A DNA stretch of 64,000 nt from Sporosarcina globispora (GTDB lineage: Bacteria; Bacillota; Bacilli; Bacillales; Cytobacillaceae), in NCBI RefSeq assembly GCF_001274725.1, contig NZ_LGUF01000007.1:4033039-4097038 (forward strand), read 5' to 3'. The notes below the pieces were generated by a model. The model saw nothing but the letters and a program-made list of their open reading frames with translations, did not search any database and was not told where the DNA came from. Both the position numbers and the translations under genes were made by a program. Positions 43,159 through 53,722 of this stretch are shown one piece after another (position 1 is the stretch's first letter; each line of letters opens with the position of its first letter).

Positions 43159-43402
43159 CGCTGTTTCCCCCTTGTCGTGCATTGGAAGCTATATCTCTAT
43201 TATACTACATACATAGTAAAAATTACCCACAAAAAACAAATAATAATCATCTTATATGAAGAAAATCATTTCCTTTAGTGAGAAACACTCTTCCACGCTC
43301 AAGGAACACATATTTCAATATATCGAAGTATCAGATAATTTTCAATTGAAAGAGTATGACAAATTTCGGCCACCTGACATAGCCCTTTTTACTTATAACA
43401 AA

Positions 43403-43440
43403 AAGGAGCACATTCCCAATATGAATGTGCTCCTGCTTTT
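43403..43440 (-). terminator. ccdA terminator
   Basis: AGGAGCACATTC pairs exactly with GAATGTGCTCCT (7 nt loop); the minus strand continues TTTTTGTTA. Confidence 0.9.
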
Positions 43441-44146
43441 AAAAACCAGTAAATCCGCCAAATAACGGTGAAAGAATTGCAATAATTTTTGTCATCCAGT
43501 CAAAGAATAACACAACACCCATAATCATCATCAATACGCCGCCGATTTTCATAATCTTGGCGCTGTTCCGTTTGATCCATTGCAGCTTTCCAACAAAGAA
43601 GGAAAGCACGAAAAATGGAATTCCGAAACCAAGGATATAAGCAATCATATAAACCATGGCTGAGTTTGGATTAGATGCTGCAAGTGATATCACAGCCCCA
43701 AGAATCGGTCCAGTACATGGTGTCCATCCGGCAGCAAAGGCCATCCCGATTAATACAGAGCCAAGCAATCCGGCAGGCCGGTTTTTAAACTCGAACCGTT
43801 TTTCTTTCATTAAGAATTCCGGTTTGATGATTCCAACTACCAGCAGGCCAAAGAAGAAGATAAATATAGCTCCTAGCTGACGAATCAGGTCTTGATATTC
43901 AGTAAAGAAACGGCCAATAAAGGTAGTGCCAAATCCTATTGCAATAAAAATAGCCGAAAATCCAAGCAGGAAGAAAAGCGTATGCAGCATGCCTCGCCTT
44001 TGCAGCATTGCGTTCTCTTCTTTAATCTCGCCTACAGACATCCCTGTAATATACGATAAGAATGCTGGATATAACGGCAGGCAGCAAGGAGAGATAAAGC
44101 TCAAGAACCCTGCCCCTAATGCAATAAATACATTCAAATCTGTCAT
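43439..44146 (-). CDS. ccdA: cytochrome c biogenesis protein CcdA
   Basis: The 235 aa integral membrane protein has six helices in two repeats, each with a redox Cys: [17 protein letters not shown] and [11 protein letters not shown]. CcdA carries electrons from thioredoxin across the membrane to the outside thiol-disulfide proteins needed for cytochrome c and spore assembly. I chose ATG 44146, 8 nt after AGGAG; a GTG at 44152 is too close to it. Confidence 0.94.
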   Translation of the reverse strand: MTDLNVFIALGAGFLSFISPCCLPLYPAFLSYITGMSVGEIKEENAMLQRRGMLHTLFFLLGFSAIFIAIGFGTTFIGRFFTEYQDLIRQLGAIFIFFFGLLVVGIIKPEFLMKEKRFEFKNRPAGLLGSVLIGMAFAAGWTPCTGPILGAVISLAASNPNSAMVYMIAYILGFGIPFFVLSFFVGKLQWIKRNSAKIMKIGGVLMMIMGVVLFFDWMTKIIAILSPLFGGFTGF

Positions 44147-44483
44147 AGTCACAACTCCTGATACTCATTCATTCCAATTTCATTCTAACAAATCCCAAAT
44201 AGAAAAGATAATGGATAGAATGTGAACATTTTGTGTCTCGAAAAATCATTCATTTCTGAGTATACCAAGGGCTATTATAATAATTCATATTAAATTTCAA
44301 CATAAAACATATATTTTTAATGTAAATGTTAATAAAGTTTAAAATAAGTTTCTTTTGAATTAATTACCATAATTCGATATACTAGTGTAGGACTTAACAA
44401 AATCTGTTATTATCTTTCAGCTTTTGACATGGAATTGAATTGGGAGCTGAGCCTACATATAAGAAATTATCAGAGAGGAACTA
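44147..44483. other. intergenic region upstream of Spo0E-like gene
   Basis: AT-rich, no gene. It must hold the promoters of the divergent ccdA and Spo0E-like genes; I cannot fix them. Confidence 0.4.
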
Positions 44484-44660
44484 ATGGCCGTGTGTAAACA
44501 GGAACTGCTTACATTGATCGAACAAAAGAGAACAGAGTTAATTCAAGTGGCCATGAAAAGCGGCTTAAGCTCTGCCGCAGCAATCCGGTACAGCCAGGAA
44601 CTGGATGCCCTGTTAAATGAATATAACCGAACCTTTATAAAAAAAGTGCGGACACATTAA
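44484..44660 (+). CDS. Spo0E-like aspartyl-phosphate phosphatase
   Basis: A 58 aa helical hairpin protein with the Spo0E signature SQELDALLNEY near its C-terminus and an N-terminal helix LLTLIEQKRTELIQVAMKSG. These phosphatases dephosphorylate Spo0A~P and delay sporulation. B. subtilis has a Spo0E-like gene (ynzD) in the same neighbourhood. GAGAGGAAC precedes the ATG, and a hairpin AACAGCC/GGCTGTT with T run (44661-44696) follows the stop. Confidence 0.82.
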   Translation: MAVCKQELLTLIEQKRTELIQVAMKSGLSSAAAIRYSQELDALLNEYNRTFIKKVRTH

Positions 44661-44762
44661 AAAACAGCCAAGCAATTTTATGCGGGCTGTTTTTACATTT
44701 CATTCCTCTGGATTGGCAGCTATTTATTAATGACAGCGGCTGTTTTTGGACAGTTCCTCTAA

Positions 44763-44951
44763 AATACGCTTTTCCGTGAGGATATCTATGAAGTTTCCAA
44801 AGCTGCCCCGGACACCAAGATTGTTTCTGTCCATATGGAAGCAGTCAACCATTGGACGTTATCAAAGGAAGAGTTAAAAAGCTATAGTAAAGACAAAGGA
44901 ATTTCCACTCAATTATTAGTGCCTGAAGATGGAGAATCATACTCCTTTTAA
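44763..44951 (+). pseudogene. MBL-fold hydrolase C-terminal fragment
   Basis: 62 codons without start encode EVSKAAPDTKIVSVHMEAVN HWTLSKEELKSY and end GESYSF. The VHMEAVNH segment is the C-terminal part of a small beta-lactamase-fold hydrolase family common in Bacillus. The N-terminal metal-binding region is missing. Confidence 0.55.
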
Positions 44952-44956
44952 AAGAC

Positions 44957-44990
44957 GAAAAGACGTGTGGCCATTCACACGTCTTTTCTA
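44957..44990. terminator. terminator after the second exporter gene
   Basis: AAGACGTGTG pairs with CACACGTCTT and is followed by T-rich sequence on both strands. Confidence 0.85.
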
Positions 44991-46784
44991 TTAACCTACT
45001 GCATCCTCCACTTTCTCAGCAGACCCATTCTGCAGCAGATACATTTTATGATACAAACCGCGCTCTGCAAGCAATTCCTGATGAGACCCTCTTTCTACTA
45101 TTTCCCCCTGATGAAGAACGAGAATTAATTCTGCATCCTGTATTGTAGACAAACGATGAGCAATCGCAATCGTTGTACGGCCCCTCCGCATTTTCTCCAG
45201 TGCGGTTTGAATCGCTTCCTCCGTTTCTGTATCAATATTGGCAGTCGCTTCATCCAGCACGAGAATTTTCGGATTGGCCGCGATCGTTCTTGCAAAGGCT
45301 ATGAGCTGCCTTTGCCCGCTGGAAAAAGTCGATCCGCGCTCCACCACCGGATGATGATATCCGTCTTCGAGCTTATCTATGAACGTATGAGCCTGAACAA
45401 AATGAGCTGCTGCTTCGATCTCTTCATCTGTCATATCCTTTTTATGAAGCCTGATGTTGTCTTTAATCGTCCCGTAGAAAAGGAAAGGGTCCTGGAGAAC
45501 GAGCCCCATCTTTGTGCGCAGTTCATCTTTTGGATAGGTTTTAATGCTTTTTCCGTCAATGAAAATATCGCCGCGCTCAAATTCATAGAAACGCATCATT
45601 AAATTAATGATCGAGCTTTTTCCGCTGCCTGTATGTCCGACAAGGGCAACAGTTTCACCCGGCTTGGCTGTAAAAGATATATTTTTCAGGACATCCCGTT
45701 TGCCGTCATAGGAGAAGCTGATGTTTTTGAACTCAATCTCCCCATCCCTGATGTTAGCAGACTGGTTATCTTCCTGCGCCGGGGCAAGCTCCTTTTCATC
45801 GAGCAGCGCAAATGCTCTTGAAGCAGCGATGATGGCCTGCTGATACATGGAAAGCCTCATCATGATCTGATTCACAGGTTCGAAAAAGCGGTCCAGATAG
45901 CTGACAAATGCATAAAGCACCCCGATTTCTATCGGACTGTTAAAGGAAGAAATTCCGAAAAAGCTCAAAACGATAATTAGTGCAAGAACATAAACCAGAT
46001 CAATGGCCGGCCTTAAAAGCAGACCATCCATTTTGATATTCCGCATTCCGGCCTTATAATGCTGCTCATTGATATCGCCGAATTCCTTCCTCAGCCTTTT
46101 TTCCTGCCTGAATACCTGGATGATGGACATTCCCTGCAGAGATTCACTCAGCTTCGCATTCAGCTGGCTCAGCCTTTCCCTTAAATCCTTATAGAATACC
46201 GAGCTGTACTTTCGATACGTGCGAATGATCATAAAAAGAAACGGCAGAATGACCAGGCAAAAAAGCGCAAGCTTCACATTCAGGATAAACATTGCCACAA
46301 AGATCCCTGTCAGCAGGAAGGCTCCCTGAATGAAGGTAACCAATACACTGACGAACATATCTTTAATTGCTTCTGTATCATTGGTAACCCTTGATACAAT
46401 GCTTCCGGCAGGCGTTTTATCAAAATACTTCAAGCCCAGTGACTGAACCTTTGAAAAAACATCCACACGCAGCTGCTGAATGATTTTCAGCGCGATTTCC
46501 TGAAATTTCAGCAGCTGAAAATAGGATACCAACACATTCATGACCTGAATGCCAAGGTATACAGCACCCAGGGCAAATAACGGCTCGAGAGCCAGGTTCC
46601 TTGGTGTTAAATAATCATCGATAAAGATCTTGACAAGAATCGGCCCCAGTATGTCTCCAATCGTTGTTAACAGAAGCAGACTGAAGGCAAGTATGATTGT
46701 TTTCTTATGCGGTTTTGTATAGGAAAGCAGCCGGAAAAGGACCATCCGCTGCTCTTTCCCCTTCATAATCGGTGTCTTTTCCAT
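44991..46784 (-). CDS. ABC multidrug exporter half, YheH/BmrD-like
   Basis: This 597 aa protein has six membrane helices then an ATPase domain with Walker A GHTGSGKSSI, signature FSSGQRQ and Walker B KILVLDEATANID. The degenerate signature and order after the first half-exporter fit a heterodimeric BmrCD-type pump (B. subtilis YheI/YheH) that exports drugs. The start at ATG 46784 uses the GGGGG that also codes the last residues of the upstream gene, so the two are translated in coupling. Confidence 0.88.
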   Translation of the reverse strand: MEKTPIMKGKEQRMVLFRLLSYTKPHKKTIILAFSLLLLTTIGDILGPILVKIFIDDYLTPRNLALEPLFALGAVYLGIQVMNVLVSYFQLLKFQEIALKIIQQLRVDVFSKVQSLGLKYFDKTPAGSIVSRVTNDTEAIKDMFVSVLVTFIQGAFLLTGIFVAMFILNVKLALFCLVILPFLFMIIRTYRKYSSVFYKDLRERLSQLNAKLSESLQGMSIIQVFRQEKRLRKEFGDINEQHYKAGMRNIKMDGLLLRPAIDLVYVLALIIVLSFFGISSFNSPIEIGVLYAFVSYLDRFFEPVNQIMMRLSMYQQAIIAASRAFALLDEKELAPAQEDNQSANIRDGEIEFKNISFSYDGKRDVLKNISFTAKPGETVALVGHTGSGKSSIINLMMRFYEFERGDIFIDGKSIKTYPKDELRTKMGLVLQDPFLFYGTIKDNIRLHKKDMTDEEIEAAAHFVQAHTFIDKLEDGYHHPVVERGSTFSSGQRQLIAFARTIAANPKILVLDEATANIDTETEEAIQTALEKMRRGRTTIAIAHRLSTIQDAELILVLHQGEIVERGSHQELLAERGLYHKMYLLQNGSAEKVEDAVG

Positions 46785-46788
46785 CGTC

Positions 46789-48537
46789 TTATCCCCCATG
46801 CTCCACAAGCTCTTCCAGCTGTTGGCGCAGATACATATTCTTGTACCAGCCTTCTTCAGCCATTAGGTCCTCATGTGTTCCCCGCTGAACCATTTTCCCT
46901 TCATCCAATACCAATATGAGATTCGCATGCTGAATGGCGCTCAGGCGGTGAGCAGTAATAACCGTAGTCTTGCCTGCCCGCTCGCCTCGCAATGAAGTGA
47001 GGATCGCCTCCTCTGTTTTCGCATCAACAGCAGACAGGGAGTCATCCAAGATCAAGACTTCCGGATTCATCAGCAGTGCCCTTGCAATGGAAATCCGCTG
47101 CTTCTGCCCGCCGGAGAGCGAAACCCCTCTTTCGCCAACAACGGTTTTATAGCCATCCGTGAATTCGAGGATATCTTCATGGATATTGGCCAGTTTTGCA
47201 GCCGCATAAATCTCTTCAGCATCTGCATCCGGTCTTGTAAAAGCGATATTCTCGGCAACAGTGGCCGAGAACAGGAAGTGCTCCTGCGGGACATATCCAA
47301 TCGCTTCCCTCAGTTTTTCGATTTTATAGCGGTTTATTGGCTGCACGGCAAAAAGTATTTCTCCTTTAAAGCCTTCAAACTCACGGATCAAAAGCTTCAG
47401 CAGCGTGGTTTTGCCAGCACCCGTTTTGCCCACTATGCCGAGAGTCTCTCCTCTTTCCAGATTAAAATGAATATCCTTAAGCAGGGTTTCCTGTTCACCC
47501 GGATAGGCGAACTCCTCAATCTTGTACTCAATATCACCGCTTGGAACTTCATTGATGCCAGTTTTATCATCCTTAATCTCGATTTCTTCTGCAAGAAGCG
47601 CAGAGACACGATCATAGGAGGCGCGGCCTCTCTCGACAATGTTGAACAGCCAGCCAAATGCGAGCATTGGCCAAATCAGGAGTCCAAGATAGGTTGTAAA
47701 GGAGATCAGCTGTCCAATGGTCAGTTCTCCGATAATAACATATCTTGATCCAAAAGCAATGGATAAGAAGAAAGAGATTCCAACAATGATGCTGATCGTC
47801 GGGTCAAACAATGAATCGACACGAGCAACCGAGATGTTCTTTTGCACTACATCTTCAGACTGCCTGCGGAAATCTTCAATATCTTCTTTTTCCTGGCCGA
47901 ATGTTTTAATCACCTTAATTCCTGGAACACTTTCCTGAGTTTTGTCATTAAGTGAAGAAAAAGCCTCCTGCGCTTTGTGGAACCGTTTATGAAGAAGTGT
48001 TCCATACCAGCTTGTCAGAAGTGCCATGAACGGCATCGGAATCAAACTGATCAGCGTTAGCTTCCAGCTGATTGTAGTCGCCATGGCGATGATAACGAAA
48101 CCGCCTGTCGCCAGTGAATCGACAAATGTGAGGACCCCGGCTCCTGCTGTCTGCTGAATTGCCTGCAGATCATTTGTCGCATGTGCCATCAAATCCCCAA
48201 CCCGCTTTTTCTGATAAAAGTACTGGGACATATTTGTAAAGTGCTGATAAAGCCTGTTGCGCAAGAGTTTGGAAAGCTTTACAGCCGAACCGAAAATCAT
48301 AATGCGCCAATAATAGCGGAGCACATACATCATGAGGGCAACAACAACAAGAAGTCCAACCCACATGATTAATGTCTGTGCAGTCAGCTCGTCATTTTTA
48401 ATCGAGTCAACCACAATTCCGACAACCTTTGGCGGAACCAGCTGAAGCATTGCAACAAATAACAGCAGAATTATTCCGCTTATATAAGCCTTTTTCTCCT
48501 GTTTAAAAAACCACATCAAATCCAGAAAAACCTTCAT
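46789..48537 (-). CDS. ABC multidrug exporter half, YheI/BmrC-like
   Basis: 582 aa, starting MKVFLDLMWFFKQEKKAYIS at 48537 behind GGAGGATGGGG. It has six helices, Walker A GKTGAGKTTL, the standard signature SLSGGQKQR, and Walker B VLILDDSLSAVDAKTEEAIL with Asp in place of the catalytic Glu. Such a degenerate site is the rule in heterodimeric exporters, so this is the BmrC-like subunit of the pair. Confidence 0.88.
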   Translation of the reverse strand: MKVFLDLMWFFKQEKKAYISGIILLLFVAMLQLVPPKVVGIVVDSIKNDELTAQTLIMWVGLLVVVALMMYVLRYYWRIMIFGSAVKLSKLLRNRLYQHFTNMSQYFYQKKRVGDLMAHATNDLQAIQQTAGAGVLTFVDSLATGGFVIIAMATTISWKLTLISLIPMPFMALLTSWYGTLLHKRFHKAQEAFSSLNDKTQESVPGIKVIKTFGQEKEDIEDFRRQSEDVVQKNISVARVDSLFDPTISIIVGISFFLSIAFGSRYVIIGELTIGQLISFTTYLGLLIWPMLAFGWLFNIVERGRASYDRVSALLAEEIEIKDDKTGINEVPSGDIEYKIEEFAYPGEQETLLKDIHFNLERGETLGIVGKTGAGKTTLLKLLIREFEGFKGEILFAVQPINRYKIEKLREAIGYVPQEHFLFSATVAENIAFTRPDADAEEIYAAAKLANIHEDILEFTDGYKTVVGERGVSLSGGQKQRISIARALLMNPEVLILDDSLSAVDAKTEEAILTSLRGERAGKTTVITAHRLSAIQHANLILVLDEGKMVQRGTHEDLMAEEGWYKNMYLRQQLEELVEHGG

Positions 48538-48625
48538 ACCCCATCCTCCGAAATCCGAAACATAATAGCTTAAATAGTTTAACAAATATTTAGAAAATAA
48601 GGAAGATTTTTTATTAACAAAAGAA

Positions 48626-48647
48626 AAAGCATCCATTTGGATGCTTT
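48626..48647. repeat. 22 bp target duplication (terminator hairpin), left
   Basis: AAAGCATCCATTTGGATGCT plus TT; identical to 49725-49746. The sequence is itself a palindrome (AAAGCATCC/GGATGCTTT). Confidence 0.88.
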
Positions 48648-49724
48648 CAGTTTGTAGACAAAAGGGGTTCGGAATAGTCTCATTCCGAACCCCTTTTTTG
48701 ACTTTTTATTGGATATGAAGGGATTTTAGAGAATTCTAGACCTCTCCGAGGTCACCATTTAGGCCATTTCTGGACCTTGCCAAGTCCAGTTGGCCATCTT
48801 TTTCAAATTCATGGCAGCGAAAGTAAGCATCGCCTGCATCGACAATTTTTTAAGTCCCCTTAGGGTTGTCCAACGCATGCCCTGCTTTTCTTTTGCATCT
48901 GCGAATACACGTTCAATTGTTTCTTTGCGTTTCGCATAGATCGGTTTGACGTCTTGATGGTGACGAAGGTGATCTGCTTCTTCCACATGTTCTTCCCACA
49001 CATGACGTTGAATCAGTTTTTGATGCGCTTGACTCTGTGTGCATTGAGACAATAAAGGGCATCCAGCACAAATTCGCGGATCTGATTTATATTGACGATA
49101 CCCTTCCTTTGTAGTCGTTGTATATTTTAATATCTCATCAGCTGGGCAAATGTAACAGTCAAAATGCTCATCATAAACATACTCATGTTTTCTGAAGTAC
49201 CCTTCTTTTGTGCGAGGTCGTGTATATGGTATAGCAGGTGTGATATCGTTCTTGAATAAGTAGCTCGTGATGGCAGGTGTTTTGTCTTTAAATCGGCGCT
49301 CATAGTTTTTACCGAAAGTTGAGAAGTGAGGAACTTTATCGTGGAAGCCATAGCCTAAAAACCATCGATAAGCCATGTTCGTTTTCAACTCTTCAATTGT
49401 TTGACGCATGGAGCGAATACCGAAGGTATATTGAATAAATGAGAGTTTAATTAAAATTACAGGGTCAATACTTGGGCGTCCTACTTCAGAATACATATCT
49501 TTTACCAAGTCATAGATGAATGAGAAATCAATCGCTGCCTCAATTTTGCGAACCAAATGGTCCGCTGGTACAAGTTCGTCTAAAGCAATCATTTCAATTT
49601 GATTCCGTTGAATTGGATTATGTTTTGAAAGCATTTTAATCACCTCAAGCATTGTATTACTTATATTTTAAAACAAAAAAGACTGAAGACAAGCACGATT
49701 TTCATCGAGTTTGTCGACAGTCTG
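48648..49724 (-). mobile_element. IS1182-family element, internally deleted
   Basis: 1077 bp bounded by inverted ends CAGTTTGTAGACAAA (48648) and CAGACTGTCGACAAA (from 49724), 12 of 15 matching. It is flanked by 22 bp direct repeats. A strong hairpin with T run (GGGGTTCGGAAT/ATTCCGAACCCC, 48662-48697) lies inside the left end. Confidence 0.85.
48759..49634 (-). pseudogene. IS1182 transposase with internal in-frame deletion
   Basis: From MLSKHNPIQRNQIEM at 49634 the N-terminal domain is normal to HFSTFGKNYERRFKD, then jumps to TPAITSYLFKNDITPAIPYT, and continues through the Cys-rich zinc region (CAGCPLLSQCTQSQ) to VFADAKEKQGMRWTTLRGLK. Full IS1182 transposases are about 450-490 aa; this is 291 aa, so roughly 150-200 residues, including catalytic acidic residues, are missing. 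It may still be moved by an intact copy elsewhere. Confidence 0.82.
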
Positions 49725-49746
49725 AAAGCATCCATTTGGATGCTTT
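49725..49746. repeat. 22 bp target duplication (terminator hairpin), right
   Basis: Identical to 48626-48647. It is the terminator of the lipoprotein gene that ends at 49745. Confidence 0.88.
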
Positions 49747-50185
49747 ATTGCCCTAATGCTTCTATTCGGTTTAACAGGCTTGTTACTTCATTAATAGTAG
49801 TGAACAGCTCTGAGTTTTCCAGCTGATCCAGTGCAAGGTTGCCGTTCTCCAATACTTTATTGATCTCTGCCAGAAGCGCTTCATTCCGGGTCACCAACTC
49901 CTGATGAATATCTTCTGCTAACGCCGGGATATCCTGAAGTGCGATAAAATCTTCAACTTCCTGCTTGAGTGTCGTCAACCGATCTTCAAGTTCCTGCTTT
50001 AGTGCCAGATCCGCTGCCGCATCCTGGATCATTTGCGGTGCTTCTTCAGCAAAGTCGCTTAATGTATTGATATGCTCAGTCGCTTCATTAACATAATCAA
50101 TGGAATTATTCACTTCTCCCAGAACGGAACAGCCGCTTAATATCATGGAAATGGTAAGGAGCCCTATTAAAAACACTTTTTTCAT
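49745..50185 (-). CDS. DUF6376-like lipoprotein
   Basis: The 146 aa product has a lipoprotein signal (KKVFLIGLLTISMILSGCSV; lipobox LSGC, Cys19) and a helical acidic body (SIDYVNEATEHINTLSDFAEEAPQ, written here as part). It resembles small DUF6376 lipoproteins of Bacillus. Function unknown. AAAGGAAC precedes the ATG at 50185. Confidence 0.72.
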   Translation of the reverse strand: MKKVFLIGLLTISMILSGCSVLGEVNNSIDYVNEATEHINTLSDFAEEAPQMIQDAAADLALKQELEDRLTTLKQEVEDFIALQDIPALAEDIHQELVTRNEALLAEINKVLENGNLALDQLENSELFTTINEVTSLLNRIEALGQ

Positions 50186-50257
50186 TTGCTCGTTCCTTTC
50201 ATCATTTGTCATAGTATAATACGATCTGTTTCGAAGAAGGTTTCATTTTAGCCATAA

Positions 50258-50298
50258 AAAAACCACCTTCCTTGTATTGTAACAGAAAAGTGGTTTCT
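50258..50298 (-). terminator. yneF terminator
   Basis: On the minus strand AAACCACTT...AAGGTGGTTT followed by TTTT. Confidence 0.75.
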
Positions 50299-50318
50299 AA
50301 TGTGATGCTTGTCCCTGA

Positions 50319-50534
50319 TTACTTGCCAGTCTGCTTGTTCATAGCATTCATCATTTGGTTGATCTTCTTTTGAGATGGCTTCATGCCCATTTGCATCATC
50401 ATCATTTTTAGCATTTGTTCGTTAATTGGCGGATTTTTCTCCAGGTAGCTCATCATGTATTTACGAGCAATGAAAAATCCTAGTGCTACACCAGCAAGAA
50501 GCGCCAGTACACCAACTAGAATGTACATACCCAT
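50319..50534 (-). CDS. yneF: UPF0154 family membrane protein YneF
   Basis: 71 aa with one N-terminal membrane helix ([22 protein letters not shown]) and the family tail [21 protein letters not shown]. Start at ATG 50534 behind AAGGAGG. Function unknown; position between sirA and the Spo0E-like/ccdA genes matches B. subtilis. Confidence 0.9.
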   Translation of the reverse strand: MGMYILVGVLALLAGVALGFFIARKYMMSYLEKNPPINEQMLKMMMMQMGMKPSQKKINQMMNAMNKQTGK

Positions 50535-50620
50535 ACTAACTTCCTCCTTCATGTTGTCTATCATACAGTGTACTAGACCAAAGGTTATTATACAATATTT
50601 GCTTCATTTTTTCTCTTATT

Positions 50621-51058
50621 TTAGACGAATTTTCTCTCTTTTATCGGTTTTAGCCATCCATACCGTTTATGCTTTAGGTCAACAGCCAGAAAGGAAGACT
50701 CGCTTTTTCGCAGCACCTCGAAAAATACGGTCTCTGCCTCATAGCTGCCAGCCGCCTCTAAAATTAGACTCCGGTCAAACACTTCAAGCTTCGCCCTGCT
50801 TCTTTTGCTCATTTCTATATAGTATGCACTTTTTTCTATGATAAAGTCCTTTTTTCGCTGCAGCTGCTGATGGATGTACTGATGCACTTTCAACCCGGGG
50901 ATCGGCTTAGTCACAAAATCAATTTGCTTCGATAGAATAGACTTCATTTCACCTGACGAACGCTCATACTCTTCAAACAACTGAAAAAACATCCGTTCTC
51001 TGCCAAAATAATGGGACGCGAATTCATCTTCTATTAAATACAATTGATAAGCCCTCAT
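50621..51058 (-). CDS. sirA: sporulation inhibitor of replication SirA
   Basis: The 145 aa protein opens MRAYQLYLIEDEFASHYFGR, very like SirA (YneE), which is made under Spo0A control and binds DnaA domain I to stop new replication rounds in sporulating cells. Start at ATG 51058 with GGAAGGAGG. It is next to tkt and yneF as in B. subtilis. Confidence 0.85.
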   Translation of the reverse strand: MRAYQLYLIEDEFASHYFGRERMFFQLFEEYERSSGEMKSILSKQIDFVTKPIPGLKVHQYIHQQLQRKKDFIIEKSAYYIEMSKRSRAKLEVFDRSLILEAAGSYEAETVFFEVLRKSESSFLAVDLKHKRYGWLKPIKERKFV

Positions 51059-51482
51059 CTGGCCCCTCCTTCCGGGACGATCCATTTCTTTCAATTATAA
51101 TTTAAACAAACATAAGGAATGTGTCTGAAGATGTTAAAAACTTTCACTAATTTTGTCGAAAGCGAAGAACTCAGTTGATTTTGAGGATTCTTGGTGGGAG
51201 AGCTACTGCTAATTTGACTCTTTTTACAAATATTCACTACTTCTTTTCCCCCAATTTGATCGCTGGTAATCTTGTTTTTTTGAGGATTTTGGGTCATGAA
51301 ATCCCCTATGAGGATGGAAGCCCAATCCCTCCCCTCATTTTTGGGTTTTAAAGACCTTCTATAACGACTATTTCTTCCGCTTCACTATGTTTTTGGCTTC
51401 AAGAATCTTCAAACAGCGGAACGGTATCTAACATTTCACAAAAAAAGGAAGAGCCTCTCAGCTCTCCCTCCTCATTTACCTA
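51059..51482. other. gene-free stretch between tkt and sirA
   Basis: No convincing gene. A tkt terminator (GGGAGAGC/GCTCTTCC followed by T7 on the minus strand) lies at about 51443-51472. Confidence 0.5.
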
Positions 51483-53489
51483 TTATCCCTGCAGCAATGC
51501 TTTCACGCGTGCTACTACGTTTTCGACTGTAAAGCCGTATTCTTCCATAATCTTCTCACCAGGTGCAGAAGCGCCGAATGTATCGATTGATAGAACATCG
51601 CCTTCGTCTCCAGCATAGCGGTGCCAGCCAAGTGAAGATCCCATTTCAATAGCAAGACGTTTTTTGACAGTCTTTGGAATCACGCTTTCTTTGTACTCTT
51701 TTGATTGAGCTTCGAAGCGGTCCCAGGCAGGCATGCTGACTACAGATGCATGGATGCCTTCACCTTCGAGGGCTTTTTGCGCTTCCACAGCCAGGCTGAC
51801 TTCAGATCCTGCAGCAAGCAATAATACATCTGCATTGCTGTTAGAAGCTGGAGAAACAACATAAGCACCTTTTTGAACGCCTTCGTATGCAGCTGAATCC
51901 GTTCCTTTTAATGTAGGCAGGTTTTGACGGGTCAATACTAATGCAGTTGGCTTGTTAGTAGATTCGATTGCTGTTTTCCAAGCAGCTGCTGTTTCATTGC
52001 CATCAGCTGGTCGGACAACAGAAAGGTTTGGCATTGCGCGCAATGCTGCAAGCTGTTCGACTGGCTCATGTGTTGGGCCGTCTTCCCCGACAGCGATGCT
52101 GTCATGTGTGAATACATACGTCACAGGCAGATTCATTAGGGCAGCCAGACGGATAGCCGGGCGAAGATAATCAGAGAACACGAAGAATGTTCCGCCGAAT
52201 ACTTTTAATCCGCCATGAAGTGCCATTCCATTTAAAGCAGCACCCATTGCAAATTCACGTACACCGAACCAGATGTTGCGGCCGTCAAATGACTCAGACG
52301 TAAAGTCGCCTGTACCTTTGATCATTGTTTTGTTGGAGCCTGCAAGGTCAGCAGATCCGCCAAAGAATGAAGGCAGGTTTTGTGCGATTGCATTTAGCAC
52401 TTCTCCGGAAGAAGCACGGCTTGCAAGGCTCTTTCCTTCTTCATAAACAGGGATGTCTTTATCCCAGCCTTCTGAAAGCTCGCCTTTGATCGCCTGCTCG
52501 AGCTGCTTTCCTAACTCAGGATGTGCTTCTTTATATTGAGCAAAAAGGGCGTCCCATTCCTGCTGTTTTTTCGCGCCGCTTTCCACAACTTGCTGCTTGA
52601 AGTGATCATATACTTCCTGTGGAACATGGAAGTCTTCTTCGAATGTCCACTTGTATGCTTCTTTTGTTAATTTTAATTCGTCAGCACCAAGCGGAGCACC
52701 GTGAACATCAGATTTACCTGATTTATTCGGAGAACCGTAGCCGATGATCGTTTTTACTTCGATCATTGTCGGGCGGGTTTCATCCTGCTTCGATTCTTCG
52801 ATAGCTTTTGCGATTTCATGGAGATCATTTCCATCTTCAACGCGGATGTACTGCCAGCCGTAAGACTTGAAGCGCTGTTCAACACTTTCTGAGAAGGACT
52901 TATCAAGGTCCCCATCAAGTGATATATCATTTGAATCATAGAGGACAACCAGTCTTCCAAGCTTTAAGTGTCCGGCAAGGGAAGCTGCTTCCGCAGAAAC
53001 GCCTTCCATAAGATCTCCGTCACCACAGATGCTGTATGTATAATGGTCAACAACATTAAAGTTGTCTTTATTGTATGTTGAAGCCAGATGGCGTTCTGCC
53101 ATTGCCATACCGACAGCCATCGCAATACCTTGTCCTAATGGGCCTGTTGTTGCGTCTACACCTGGTGTGTGGCCGTATTCAGGATGTCCAGGAGTCTTGC
53201 TTCCCCATTGTCTGAACTCTTTAATGTCATCCATGGATACATCATAGCCGGAAAGGTGAAGAAGGCTGTATAAAAGCATAGAGCCATGCCCGGCAGAAAG
53301 GACGAAACGGTCACGATTGAACCATTCAGGATTTTTAGGATTGTGGTTCATGAAGCGTGTCCAAAGTGTATAAGCCATTGGCGCTGCCCCCATCGGCATG
53401 CCCGGATGGCCGGAATTCGCCTTTTCAATAGCATCGATTGATAAAGTACGAATGGAACTGATAGATAGTTCATCTGTGTGATTAAACAT
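51483..53489 (-). CDS. tkt: transketolase
   Basis: The 668 aa enzyme of the pentose phosphate pathway moves two-carbon units between sugar phosphates with thiamine diphosphate. Seen in order: [20 protein letters not shown] at the start, the cofactor motif [35 protein letters not shown], the pyrimidine domain with [14 protein letters not shown] (conserved Glu) and [20 protein letters not shown], and a C-terminal domain ending [11 protein letters not shown]. Length is normal. Confidence 0.96.
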   Translation of the reverse strand: MFNHTDELSISSIRTLSIDAIEKANSGHPGMPMGAAPMAYTLWTRFMNHNPKNPEWFNRDRFVLSAGHGSMLLYSLLHLSGYDVSMDDIKEFRQWGSKTPGHPEYGHTPGVDATTGPLGQGIAMAVGMAMAERHLASTYNKDNFNVVDHYTYSICGDGDLMEGVSAEAASLAGHLKLGRLVVLYDSNDISLDGDLDKSFSESVEQRFKSYGWQYIRVEDGNDLHEIAKAIEESKQDETRPTMIEVKTIIGYGSPNKSGKSDVHGAPLGADELKLTKEAYKWTFEEDFHVPQEVYDHFKQQVVESGAKKQQEWDALFAQYKEAHPELGKQLEQAIKGELSEGWDKDIPVYEEGKSLASRASSGEVLNAIAQNLPSFFGGSADLAGSNKTMIKGTGDFTSESFDGRNIWFGVREFAMGAALNGMALHGGLKVFGGTFFVFSDYLRPAIRLAALMNLPVTYVFTHDSIAVGEDGPTHEPVEQLAALRAMPNLSVVRPADGNETAAAWKTAIESTNKPTALVLTRQNLPTLKGTDSAAYEGVQKGAYVVSPASNSNADVLLLAAGSEVSLAVEAQKALEGEGIHASVVSMPAWDRFEAQSKEYKESVIPKTVKKRLAIEMGSSLGWHRYAGDEGDVLSIDTFGASAPGEKIMEEYGFTVENVVARVKALLQG

Positions 53490-53631
53490 TCAATACATCC
53501 TTTCAAGAGTAATTCTTTACTCTTTTAATATTATCGGGTGTCTCTTTTTTTCACAACCAATAGGGTCATGAAAAGGTTAAAAAAAGCCGGTTTGTTACTA
53601 TATTGACACAAAAAGACCCGGCATATGTAAA

Positions 53632-53678
53632 AAAAGCGGAGATAGCCGGCATTGAGCCGTAAAGTCTCCGCTTTCTAT
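53632..53678 (-). terminator. ynzC terminator
   Basis: AAAGCGGAGA and TCTCCGCTTT form the stem, with TTTTTTA on the minus strand. Confidence 0.8.
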
Positions 53679-53722
53679 TAAAAGAAGGAATACAGCATAG
53701 TGTATCCCTTGCAATTATATTA

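Noticed and set aside
43256-43465. Plus-strand open frame of 69 codons between yneI and ccdA
   Set aside because: It runs through the ccdA terminator hairpin and into the ccdA coding region, has no ribosome site and no family resemblance.
44753-44951. Complete small hydrolase gene
   Set aside because: An upstream stop at 44760 and absence of a start and of metal-binding motifs show that it is only a C-terminal remnant.
51091-51297. Minus-strand open frame upstream of sirA
   Set aside because: Low-complexity Ser/Asn composition, no ribosome site; lies in an AT-rich gap.
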